A stretch of DNA of 64,000 nucleotides from Daedaleopsis sinensis (taxonomy: Eukaryota > Basidiomycota > Agaricomycetes > Polyporales > Polyporaceae). The stretch spans positions 1,922,001 through 1,986,000 of the forward strand of contig CM066302.1 of NCBI GenBank assembly GCA_033807695.1, in the 5' to 3' direction. Position numbers and translations under genes: made by a program. The first letter of the stretch is position 1; each line of letters opens with the position of its first letter. Below the pieces are notes generated by a model. That model did not search any database. It had not been told where the DNA came from and saw nothing but the letters and a program-made list of their open reading frames with translations. This document shows, one piece after another, positions 13,201 through 22,871 of this stretch.

Positions 13201-13941
13201 TAGACTCGTACCTTGTAGCTGATATCGACCAGGTGCTCAATGCTGTTGTACTCCGCCAAAGGTGGGAGCTCCTCGAGGTACACATGCCTAGCCTTCTGTG
13301 CGTGGTCGATGAGCGGGTTGAGCCAGCTGAAGGTCGCAAGAGAGAGTATTGACGCGGTCTCTTCAGGGCGCACGACATCGCTCCGCTCGTTGAGCCGTGG
13401 AGAGCGGGGCGAGAGGAGTGGGAGGATGACAGCTGCCGTGGTGAGAATGCCGATCTTGACCCATAGGAAAACACCCTCCGCCGCGTCTATGGGGACAAGC
13501 GTGAAGGTGGCGAGTGGCCACAGGTCCCTATACGCGTAGATCGCCCACATGGTTAGCAAGATGGCGGCCTTCTGACTGCTTGCAGTTCGCAGCCAATGAG
13601 GACCGCCGCGGATGGAGCCAGCCGCTAGTAGAGCCGCATATCCCTGGTTAAAGGCAATAGTGAGCGGGGAACAAAGTGTGGCGAGGTGGTGTACTCACAT
13701 AGACTGGGCACTGAACCGCACGAAAGATCAGCAGGGACAGCTTGACATCGTGAGGAAGAGAGTGCGTTGCCCCCAGAACCAATGTCGCGATGGACAGTGC
13801 GAAGAGAGTCGCAACACAGAGGAAGGAGAATGTGTCGGAAAAGTGGGAGGCAATAGTTTTGGATTTCGTAACCAGCAATGGCTGGACCGCACTCGAAGCA
13901 TGGGCTGCCTGTTGAGTCTCAGCCAGGCTAATGCGATCCAT
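7193..13941 (-). CDS. Full-size ABC transporter, subfamily C (MRP/YOR1-like)
   Basis: The gene spans 6.7 kb with many short exons. The start ATG (13939-13941) opens MDRISLAETQQ; the stop is at 7193-7195. The N-terminus (13.9-13.2 kb) has several membrane segments (for example FSFLCVATLFALSIATLVLG), resembling a TMD0. TMD1 follows at about 13.1-11.5 kb. NBD1 lies at 11.4-10.0 kb: Walker A GPTACGKTSLL near 11.07 kb, signature TALSGGQKARIALARAV split by introns near 10.6 kb, and Walker B TLLIDDVLAALD. TMD2 spans about 9.9-8.7 kb. NBD2 has Walker A GRTGSGK at about 8.3 kb, signature GDLSAGERQIIALARAI and Walker B KLLIMDE near 7.8 kb; the signature has Glu where LSxGQ is usual. ABCC proteins export conjugates and drugs across plasma or vacuolar membranes. 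Substrate is unknown. The exact exon list was not resolved throughout. Confidence 0.88.
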
Positions 13942-14046
13942 CGAGGTGAGCAATATGGGCGTTCGTTGGTCTTGGTTCGAAATGAGACACTGAGGAGGGA
14001 AGGAGTGGGAAGGTAGGGAAGCTGCGATGGTCCACCGAGCAGATGA

Positions 14047-14053
14047 ATTTATA
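14047..14053 (-). promoter_or_regulatory. TATA box of ABC transporter gene
   Basis: On the minus strand this reads TATAAAT, about 106 bp upstream of the start codon at 13941. Confidence 0.5.
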
Positions 14054-16336
14054 TCCCGTGGAACTCAGATCCCAGCGGCGGCGCTTTTGTGCATGTAGTA
14101 TGGAGGCACGCACTGCAGGTTAAGCGAGAGAGAGGCACCGAGAACAAAAGGCACAGCAATTTTCGTCTCGCTAAAATCTCTTCAAGGCCAGAATATGTAG
14201 GATATGGAAAGCTACAATAACTGTATATCCAGCTCTGCTGAGGCGGAAGTGAGCAGAGACCCCTAGCCTAAACGATCGGGGCGATACGAATCGCGATATC
14301 CGGCTGACCAGTGAGCACAGTGTTGGAAGTTGTACTACCGATAGACAGCTAAGTACGAGTAGATCAGAGCAGCCGAAGATATTCGCAGGAGGTAACAGCC
14401 ATGTTGTAGAAGCGACGCCGGCGAGCGAGGAGATAATAAGACTAGTTACACAAGCGAGGATGCTGGCAGCTGCGTGGCCCGTGGGCGCGCTCCGAGAGTG
14501 GCATGTCGGGGCCTCCAGCATGCGCGCTTCTCGCTTCTGGCACCGCCTCCGACTCAACCGTGACGTTCACTCTGGGCCTGAGGCTGCTCAAACTGGCAAG
14601 TTGCAACTTACATCCTCACAGCCATCCAGTCGTCAGAGTGCATGTGCAATTAGGTGACTCAACTATCCTAATCAGCAGTCGTAATCGGAAGATCTCAACA
14701 AGTTTGATTGTCTGCACTGGCAGGACAATGCGTTGGCAGCCTGGTCTAATACGGCTACAATTGGCAGTGGCTGATTGTGACTCGCTTTCACCCAGGAAGA
14801 CGCATGTATGGCATCTCAGGAGGTCGACGACTCGACATGCTGCTCCCATAATGTCAAGGTGTAAGGTATATGCCTCTTAAGTAGGGCCCGCGTGGCGCCT
14901 TTTTGCGCGCGATCAGCTGGCAGGGTCGCCTCCGGTTTGTACCGACTCGCTGCCATGAGTCGCCAAGTTGAGCTCTCAAGTGCAGAGTACGTGGCTGAGC
15001 CTTCGACATTAATCGTTACTGACGTACAAATTTCAGTAGATTCAGTCGATTGAAGTCAGATCAGGATCGGAAATAGAGACATAAGTCACCGTTTCCGACA
15101 GAGTTTTCATGTCCCATCGAAGTCGAGTGTACTACTAGTAAGGACGAGGTCTGATTATAGGTAAGTATGCAACTCGCCTTGGATGTTTGTATCGCTTCTT
15201 ACTTGATAACTTGCATTAAGAGCAGTGGTATGAATATCGTTATGGCTCAATGCAACTTGTATCACCTAGTCTCAACCCAGTCTTGAACGTTGAACATTAA
15301 ACACTCGAAGGTTCAGGAACAGATCGGCTCGAGAGCTGTTGCAGGCCATCTGTTCATCATCGGTGGGTACTATGCTCTACTCCGCGCTTACGCGCTCACG
15401 ACGCTGAAGCTCGTTGTCTTCCCTAGGCAGACGATGTACAGGTCCTAGTATTGAACGGGGAAAGGACGGACCTGTCTAACTGTCAGTAGCAGAAAGTAAT
15501 GGTTATAAGCTAGCACTATAAGCTAGTACTAGGTAAAGGCCCGAGGGCTAGGCCTCCGAGCTCTCTACTAGGGGCCCGGGGCCTGGACCATCGACAAACG
15601 TTCCTAGCGCTTCCGAATGAGACGGAAGCCAACCTAAGGCCCGGATACTACTAGTAGGCGCTTCGCTGACAACTGCCACTGCCAGCATTGAACGTGACTT
15701 TGAACGTTGAACGTTGACTATGCAGCCGCCGTGGCAGTCCTCGCCACCTTCCGGACCATGCCATCTACCACCCGGGCCGTTACAAGGACTCTACCATCAC
15801 CCCATTAGCCCTGGGCGCATGCGATGCTTCGAGCCATATGCATCAAGTACATCCTAGTACATCCCAAATAGAAGGAAGGTACGGAGGTAAGCCGAACGGC
15901 CATTGCCCTGTCACGGTGCAGTCAGTGCTGATCAGCCTCGCATCGGACATCGCTGCCGGCACGCTCTTCTGGCTCTAGATCTAGAGTGCACCAGCACCCT
16001 TTATGTGTGCCTCTCTACCGCCGGACGTACAAAGTACCTCGAGTTTTCGATGTGCCTCCCGAACCATCGCACAAAGTAGCACCAGGAACACCACTGAAGT
16101 CAACACTACTAGACAGCGACCTTCAGCACGACTCCGTGGCGTGTTCGTTTTCCTCCCCTCAACCAGTCTATCAACCTACCAGCACGTCGTGCGCGGGCGC
16201 GACACTCAGCCTCCTCTATTATCACCACGTCCCCACCATCCACGATGTTGATGGCCATGGTAGGTACCATGTGCCGATCCTAGGCACTCGTCGGCACGAC
16301 AGTCGCCCATTCACCTCGACCCCCATGACGGGGTAG

Positions 16337-16342
16337 TATAAG
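16337..16342 (+). promoter_or_regulatory. TATA box of subtilisin gene 1
   Basis: TATAAG lies 91 bp upstream of the ATG at 16433. A CACCTCTCCACG-type leader follows. Confidence 0.5.
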
Positions 16343-16432
16343 AGCTGTGAGTATCGGTGCGTGTACCGTCAGTTCCACCTCACTCATCGCTTCTCCTACA
16401 CACCACCTCTCCACGACTACTGATCCATCCTC

Positions 16433-18446
16433 ATGCAATTGCTCGTCGCTCTCATCGCAGCACTTGGGCTCCTCGCCGCGCAGCCGACGTTGGCCGCCCC
16501 AGGCTCAGCACAACTCAAGCCGATCCTAAAATATGCCGGGCAGAGCATTCCCGGCTCCTACATCGTCAAACTCAAGAGCGGTGTGTCCAAGGAAGACCAC
16601 CTGACCGGACTTCGATCGCGCTTTGGGCCCTCAGCCTTGCTCCCCTCCTGCGGTCCGCTCTCTGTGGTTCTGAACGGTTACTCCGGTATGTTCTCCTCCC
16701 GGAGACAAGATGCTAGCACCACGATGTCCCTAACATATTCGTCGTGACAGGCAAGCTGCTTCCCCAAGCACTAGAGGCACTTCGTGCAAGCGACGATGTC
16801 GAGTACATACAGGAAGATGGGATCGTGTACACGAGCGCCATCGAGTAAGCAAACATGGTTCAAACTATTGGAATAAATCTACATATTCACCATACGCTGC
16901 TTTCCCTTGTTGACGCAGGACGAATGCGCCATGGGGACTACAACGCATCAACCAGAAGGAGCGTCTTCAAGTCGGGTCTTCCTCAAATGACCTCACTTAC
17001 ACCTATAATCCACTCTCTACCGGCACCGGTGTGGACGTCTACGTCGTTGGTACGTTCCACCATGCTCGTTGTGACATCAACACCTCATCCTTAGAGACTG
17101 CGTACATCAGACACCGGTATCAATATCGCGCACGTGAGCATCCCAACAAACTTGTGTATATGCTTGCAGCGTAGCTAAACATTGCGCTCCAAGAATGAGT
17201 TCAACGGTGGTCGTGCAAAGTGGGGCAAGAACTTCGCCATCGCGATCGGAGCTCTCGTACGTCCTCTGGGTTACTAACGCCGCCGTTCGTCTGGCTCTTT
17301 CCGACTCCTGACCGCACTCTCCAGGACCCCAAGATTGATGATAACGGTCATGGGACACATTGCGCGTGAGTGTGCCGCTGCCAGTTTTGGGATTCGCTAA
17401 CGTGTTCATCAGAGGCACTATCGCAGGCAACAGGTTTGGAGTCGCGAAGAACGCGACCGTGATCGCCGTGAAGGTCCTTGACGCTTTTGGGTCAGTTCTT
17501 TCGCACTCGTTGCTGTCCCATACAAGACTAACTAGCCGTCTTGCGAGCAGCTCTGGTTCTACCTCGTCCGTGTACGTATGATCCAGCCCATTATCGTGGT
17601 GAGATCATACTAACACTGGTAACGCGCTCGCAGTGTCTGCGGGATCGACTATGCAGCCCAACAGGCTCGATCCTCTGGCCGTCCCTCTGTCATCAGCATG
17701 AGCCTGGGCGGCTCGAACGCGACTGCCCTAGATGATGCCGTGGCCGCGGTGCGTGATCGATATCCGACTCCGTGCATGCTTCAGTATGCTCAGTCGCTGT
17801 ACACACAGGCCATCTCCATGGGCGTCCCCGTCGTGGTGCGTGTCTTCAGGGCATGCACTATCGCCGTGCTGATCCATGCGTCCACAGGTCGCGGCCGGGA
17901 ACGACGGTGCGGACGCCATCGACACGAGTCCTGCTCACGTTCTAGAGGCCATCACCGTCTGCGCGAGCGACATCTCCGACGGCTTCGCGTCCTTCTCTAA
18001 CTTTGGCTCTGTCGTCGACACCTGCGCTCCCGGGGTCAATGTGACGAGCGCGTGGATCCCCGGCAAGGATGTGAGTACTGATGAACTCCGCGCGTCAGCA
18101 GAGCGCGTACGCTGATGCCGCATACGAAACCCGCTGTAGAACACCAACACCATTTCGGGAACCTCGATGGTCCGTGCTCGATCTACTGCGTGCATACATT
18201 CCAAGCGCTGCTGACGCATCGTGGATTGATAGGCTACGCCGCACGTCGCTGGCGTCGTGGCTCAGATGATCGGGGCGAATCCTGGCATGACCCCCGCGGA
18301 TGTAGCCGCCATGATCAAGAACACGGCGTCCAAGGGCAAACTGTCGAGTGTCCGTGAGTTACAAGTCAGATTATGACCTATGGGATCCATGTGACACCTC
18401 TACAGCGAGCGGGACCAGCAACAATCTCGTATACAACGGTCCCTAG
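16433..18446 (+). CDS. Secreted subtilisin-like serine protease, S8 proteinase K family (copy 1)
   Basis: Fourteen exons join in phase to 406 residues: 16433-16685, 16751-16844, 16919-17049, 17111-17133, 17194-17256, 17325-17365, 17413-17490, 17551-17571, 17634-17748, 17809-17835, 17888-18070, 18140-18169, 18233-18353 and 18406-18446. It starts with a signal peptide ([17 protein letters not shown]) and an I9 inhibitor propeptide containing [16 protein letters not shown] at 42-57. The mature domain starts near [10 protein letters not shown]. The catalytic triad is intact: Asp160 (VVDTGI), His197 (NGHGTHCAG) and Ser352 (SGTSMATPH), with oxyanion Asn287 (AAGND). The length is normal for fungal proteinase K/cerevisin relatives. 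The propeptide should be cleaved and the enzyme exported for extracellular protein digestion. A close relative lies at 30.3-32.3 kb in the opposite orientation. Confidence 0.93.
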
Positions 18447-18690
18447 AGCATTGGCATTGCCTCGGAGCTCCGAGAGGAGTGAATGTGTCGGAGTTGCAAG
18501 CGCACGGAGAGACTGATACAATGATGTAGCGTTGAAGAGAGTCCTGCCAGTTACTAGCGATACTATGATTTGCTATGTTTTGGTACTTACCGCCTTGCCA
18601 GTCTAGGGCTTCACTATTGTATTAACTTGAACGCACTTTCCTAGGTTTTAAGCTATCAAGGCTGCTGTTTGCCACGATATGAGAGCTCAG

Positions 18691-19055
18691 TGTAACGCTG
18701 TTACACTGCCCTCGGACCCCTCTCGGAACCTCAGGCAGGTGAAGACCAGGACAGACGGGTGACGGAGGACTGGCGGACGGCCTGGATTGGACGGACACGG
18801 CGGACGGTTCGGATTGGACGGATGGACCGTGCGGTTTCCCTTTGTTACTCGGTTACTATACGTATATAGACGCTCCCCTTCCCTGCGTAGCTCCTTAGTC
18901 TCCTCTCGCGCTACGCAGGTACGTTCGAGTCTCCTGCTCCCTGTACTCTTAGCTTAGTCTCCTCTCGCGCTATGCAGCTTTTGCCTGTTCACCTGCTGCG
19001 TGCTCTCGTGTGTGTTTCCTTCTAGTGTTACGCTGGCCTCGTGGGCCAGCTTACA
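18691..19055 (+). repeat. Left LTR of the chromovirus
   Basis: Starts TGTAACGCTG and ends CAGCTTACA. It carries a TATA-like segment (near 18855-18868) and two diverged copies of a TTAGTCTCCTCTCGCGCTA block near 18896 and 18954. Almost identical to 25177-25542. Confidence 0.93.
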
Positions 19056-19834
19056 CTTTTTTTTGAACAGTCCAGAAGGCTGCAACGACATCGAAGCACA
19101 CCACGTCATCGTGCTTCTTGATACCGCGCCGGGAAGTCTCCCGCGCGCCAACTCCAGTCCTTCCAGCCTTCCAGAAACCTCCCTCTAGAACCCACGCCTG
19201 CCCGGCACAAATAGACGTCCTCGACGCAAGTCTCAACGTCGCCCTCCCATTTTCCCCGCTCCCCCTCCAGCCCACCTCGCCCCCCGCTCTCCTGCCCGTC
19301 CTGTCCTCCCGTATCCCCCGCCCGCCTCAGACCATACCCCGCCGCTCTCAACGACGAGCCCCCGCGCGGATTTCAACCAGTGTACCCCCCGGTCGGATCT
19401 ACGACGTCTCACCAAGCGGATCAGAGTTGACGGAGTTACCTTCCCCGTCGTCCGCTGACCTCGCGGACGCTCTCAACGACTCCATCCTCTCCCCGCTGAT
19501 CGACGTCCCGACAACTGCACCCAAAGGTTGTTCCCGTGCACTGGGCCAAGCTGAGTATACCCCCGGTCCTTCCACCCCTTTGTCTCTCCCCACAGTTCCC
19601 GTTCCTCCTCTCCCTCTTTCTTTCTCACCCACTTCAATATCTCTACCGCCGTCTCCACACATACATCCCTCCCGTCTCCCTCTCGTTCACATACATACCG
19701 ATTCCGACTCAGATTCAGACGATAGCTTCTCCCTTTCTCTGCCTTCGATCGCATCTCATATCTCCATTCCCGTTCACTCTTCTCATCCACCCTCTTCCGC
19801 TCGTTCCTTCTTGTCACACCGTACCAGTCACATC
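19056..19834 (+). other. Untranslated leader or ATG-less open frame upstream of gag
   Basis: The region between the left LTR and the first gag ATG is open in the gag frame from 19067 on, without any in-frame ATG. It would encode a proline- and serine-rich stretch, including a DSDSDSDDSFS acidic run. It may be long 5' leader, or may be translated from a non-AUG codon. Confidence 0.5.
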
Positions 19835-21322
19835 ATGTCTAGCCCCGGCACCGCCACCGTGGAACAGAAGGACCCTACCAAGTGTCCTACGGTTCGGAAC
19901 GGTACGCTCGACGCTAGCATCCTCCAGACCTGGGTCGACATGGCGGAGGGTTACTTCTTACACAAAGGGATCGAGGACGACGCCGGTAAACGAGCCAAAC
20001 TCGTCGCATGCGGGTTTCAAGACCCCATCCTCAAGGCATGGTGGCGTACGAACACAGCCACCCTGCAACTGCTCACATGGGACACGTTCGTACAAGAGAT
20101 GTACGACCAATGGCTTCCGCAGGGATGGGACTCGGACTTGTACGCCGACCTCCTCCGTCTAGTCATGACTGACGAGCAGCCGTTCGAGGAATTCGCACGC
20201 GCCTTCGAGATGAAGAACGTACTTCTGTCCCGATCGCCTCTCCTCATGGACGACGCTGCACTCCGCATCAACCTCGTTCCCCGCCTCAATCGTCGCCTCC
20301 GCCTACTATGTCAGACAGACCCGTTCCTCACAAAGATCAAATACCGCGACTGGACGTCCGCACTCATTGCCGCAGACCGCGAATACTCCTCTTCAGTGCG
20401 CGACATGCGCGCTCAGCTCTCGTCCCGCGACAAGGGAAGATCCGACTCTCGTTCGAACCGCACCCCTTTCACGTCTACCTCCCGTTCCAATACCGCTCCG
20501 ACAGGCGCCTCCAACACCAAGCCACGTCTCCCCCCCCTGACGGACGGTGAACGCGCACTGCTTATGGCGAACAAGGGCTGCCTCAAGTGCCGGCGACTCT
20601 TCGCTGGTCACCTTCGCGACACATGTCCCAACGGATTCCCGGACCCTGCGACGTACCGAACACTGTCACAGGCCGACGTTGACGCGGTCGCCAAATCGGC
20701 AAACCCCAAGCCCACGACTTCCTCGCGCAAAGCAGTAGCAGCTATCATCTCCAGCTCGTCTCGTTCTCCTTCTCCCGCTTCCTCCTCCGTCCCCGTAGGA
20801 GCCATCCGCGCGGACGCCGTCGTCGGTGCCCTCGGCACCGATTCCGATGACGAGACATGGGTCTCGGGCGGTGAGAGCTCGGACGACGAGTGCGTGGTCT
20901 TACCGCACCTTACGTGGGAGGCCCTCCTCACGTCTTCCTCATCAACTGCTTCTGACACGTGTGAAGAAATGATGACTGACACGGGTTCTCCTACAGTGCT
21001 TATTAGAAGCGACGTCGTCGCCAAGCACAACCTACGATGTCACAAACTACACAAGCCTTTCTCATATACGGACGCCTTCGACGGTGTGGACAAGAGCGCG
21101 ACGGAATGGTGTCGTTTTCAAGTCACGTCGAAGGATGGGTCGTATACATCTCGTTCTGCGACTGCAATGATTGTACCTGACCTCTGTTTTCCTATAATAC
21201 TTGGAACTACGTTCCTAGACGCGAACAAACTTCTCGTCGACATCCACAACCACGCATTGTGGGAGATTGACTCCGGGCGCGATCTACTCATTCGACAACC
21301 TCGACCGCCGCGCCCGAACTAA
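19835..21322 (+). CDS. Retrotransposon gag and aspartic protease
   Basis: The first in-frame ATG (19835) opens MSSPGTATVEQ and gives 495 residues. The capsid-like region has the conserved retrotransposon gag pattern (around EGYFLHKGIEDD and LKAWWRTN). A zinc knuckle of the form CX2CX6HX4C (CLKCRRLFAGHLRDTC) follows near codon 250. The aspartic protease is at the C-terminus with DTGSPTVLI as active site and a later ILGTTFLD flap-side motif. The frame stops at TAA 21320-21322, but the same frame continues open into RT, so gag-pol may have been one polyprotein or may use stop readthrough. It packages element RNA in cytoplasmic particles and processes the polyprotein. Confidence 0.85.
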   Translation: MSSPGTATVEQKDPTKCPTVRNGTLDASILQTWVDMAEGYFLHKGIEDDAGKRAKLVACGFQDPILKAWWRTNTATLQLLTWDTFVQEMYDQWLPQGWDSDLYADLLRLVMTDEQPFEEFARAFEMKNVLLSRSPLLMDDAALRINLVPRLNRRLRLLCQTDPFLTKIKYRDWTSALIAADREYSSSVRDMRAQLSSRDKGRSDSRSNRTPFTSTSRSNTAPTGASNTKPRLPPLTDGERALLMANKGCLKCRRLFAGHLRDTCPNGFPDPATYRTLSQADVDAVAKSANPKPTTSSRKAVAAIISSSSRSPSPASSSVPVGAIRADAVVGALGTDSDDETWVSGGESSDDECVVLPHLTWEALLTSSSSTASDTCEEMMTDTGSPTVLIRSDVVAKHNLRCHKLHKPFSYTDAFDGVDKSATEWCRFQVTSKDGSYTSRSATAMIVPDLCFPIILGTTFLDANKLLVDIHNHALWEIDSGRDLLIRQPRPPRPN

Positions 21323-22387
21323 TCTCCATCCGCACGTCGTGAACAAGAACACGAATACATCGAGCTGAGTCGTCGCCTTCAACGCACACGCGTTCGCGAC
21401 CTCAACCGCCAGTTCTTCGAACTCTCACGTAATCCTCCCTTGCCCGCAGAACATGACCATCTGTCTACACAGACTGTCAACGCGGTCAAGGCTCACGTCG
21501 AACGACTTGCTTTGGCTGAGCGTCTGGGCATCCTCGACGCTCGGATGAAGAAAAATTTCTCTAACCTGTTCCCTACAGACATTCCCCCCCTACACAGACT
21601 GCCCGACGACGTTTATCACGAGATACACCTCAAAGACGCGAAACTCGCGATCGTTCGCAGGACCTACGACTGCCCGAAGAAATATCGGGAAGCGTGGAAG
21701 ACCCTCTTAGATCAGCACCTCGCCGCTGGGAGGCTACGTCCCTCCTCCTCTCCATACGCATCCCCCTCGTTTCTCATCCCGAAGGCTGACCCTGCTGCGT
21801 TACCCAGATGGGTAAACGACTACCGCACCCTAAACGCCAACACCGTTCCGGATGCATACCCATTACCGAGCATACAAGACATCCTATCAGACTGCGCGAA
21901 CGGTAAAATCTGGGGAAAATTGGACATGACTAACTCCTTCTTCCAAACCAAGGTCCACCCCGATCACGTCAAATATACCGCGGTAACGACTCCATTCGGA
22001 CTATTCGAATGGACCGTCATGCCTCAAGGGTGCCGTAACGCTCCCAGCACTCACCAACGCCGGATGTACAACGCCCTTCGTCCCTACATAGGGACGATCT
22101 GCCACGTTTACTTAGACGATATCATCATTTGGTTCGCTGACGTTAACGAACACATCCGTAACGTCCAGACTATCCTACTCGCCCTCGAGAAGAACTCGTT
22201 GTATTGCTCGCTGAAAAAGACCGCTCTTTTTTGTACAGAGTTAAACTTTCTCGGTCACAACATTTCCCTCGACGGAATCCGCCCCGACGGATCCAAGGTC
22301 GCACGCATCGTCGACTGGCCTACTCCGTCTTCTGCTACCGACGTCCGCGCATTCCTCGGACTTGTACGATACATCTCCAACTTCCTC
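21323..22387 (+). pseudogene. Retrotransposon pol, reverse-transcriptase half (interrupted)
   Basis: The frame is the same as gag and is open immediately after the gag TAA. The RT domain is complete in its core: PSFLIPKAD near the fingers, the KLDMTNSFFQTKV catalytic block, the TPFGLFEWTVMPQG block and the active-site box YLDDIIIW. A thumb segment DVRAFLGLVRYISNF follows. The coding sequence is then cut at 22387 by the inserted element at 22388-22869, after which a spurious frame runs to a stop at 22474. No ATG with a good context is seen at the start, so expression would depend on readthrough from gag. Probably non-functional in this copy. Confidence 0.85.
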
Positions 22388-22869
22388 CATCAGAAGAGTT
22401 GCGTTGTTCCTGAGAGCCCTGAGGCAGGGCTCTCAGTAGCGCCAGTACACCCTCAGGACTTTCTCCCTCAGTAGTGGCTGTGCTATCAGACTCTCCCTTC
22501 CGTCTTGCTGCTCATTGTTTGTGCAAACTTCCCTGTGACCCCAATGGCAATATGTATAATATGTTACCAGTACACACAGCTATGTACACGCAAATTCTGA
22601 GCATCTAATTACCTGTTATTATACTGTAATAGCTCATTTTCTGCCGCTACCAGAGCTTCTGGTGAAAGTGTTTATTCAGCACTGTTGTTCGCCTCAGAGC
22701 ACAAGCGAAGTAGTACAGTGTAGACAGAAGACACATCATATGGTGCATATAAAATTTCAGGCAAATGCGACAAGAACTCACCAAGATATTGCCGGTGTGG
22801 TGTCAGACCGTCTTGGTCAGTAGCGCCAGGGCTGCCAGGGGTGTCAGTGCGGATACACACTTACTGATG
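22388..22869. mobile_element. 482-bp non-autonomous element nested in the retrotransposon pol gene
   Basis: The insert starts CATCAG and ends CTGATG, a perfect 6-bp terminal inverted repeat. Further imperfect inverted similarity follows inside (CTGAGAGCCCTG near the left end matches CTGACACCCCTG read from the right end). A 2-bp TC flanks it on both sides (22386-22387 and 22870-22871). Removing the element and one TC brings the RT and RNase H frames back into register, which supports a clean insertion. Near the left end is a 12-bp-stem hairpin (22410-22436). A 12-bp direct repeat CAGTAGCGCCAG occurs at 22434-22445 and 22818-22829. There is no coding capacity, no GT-AG borders, and no match to a superfamily I can name. 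Confidence 0.75.
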
Positions 22870-22871
22870 TC

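Larger units (their letters stand above)
13942..16432. other. Large divergent intergenic region, no gene recognised
   Basis: About 2.5 kb between the divergent ABC transporter and subtilisin genes. No open frame shows family resemblance. Short runs of a GAACGTT motif occur near 15284-15300 and 15688-15717. It contains promoters for both flanking genes. Confidence 0.5.

Noticed and set aside
22388..22869. The pol insertion interpreted as a spliceosomal intron
   Set aside because: The borders are CATCAG...CTGATG rather than GT...AG, the length is about eight times the usual intron here, and inverted termini with a duplicated TC favour transposition.
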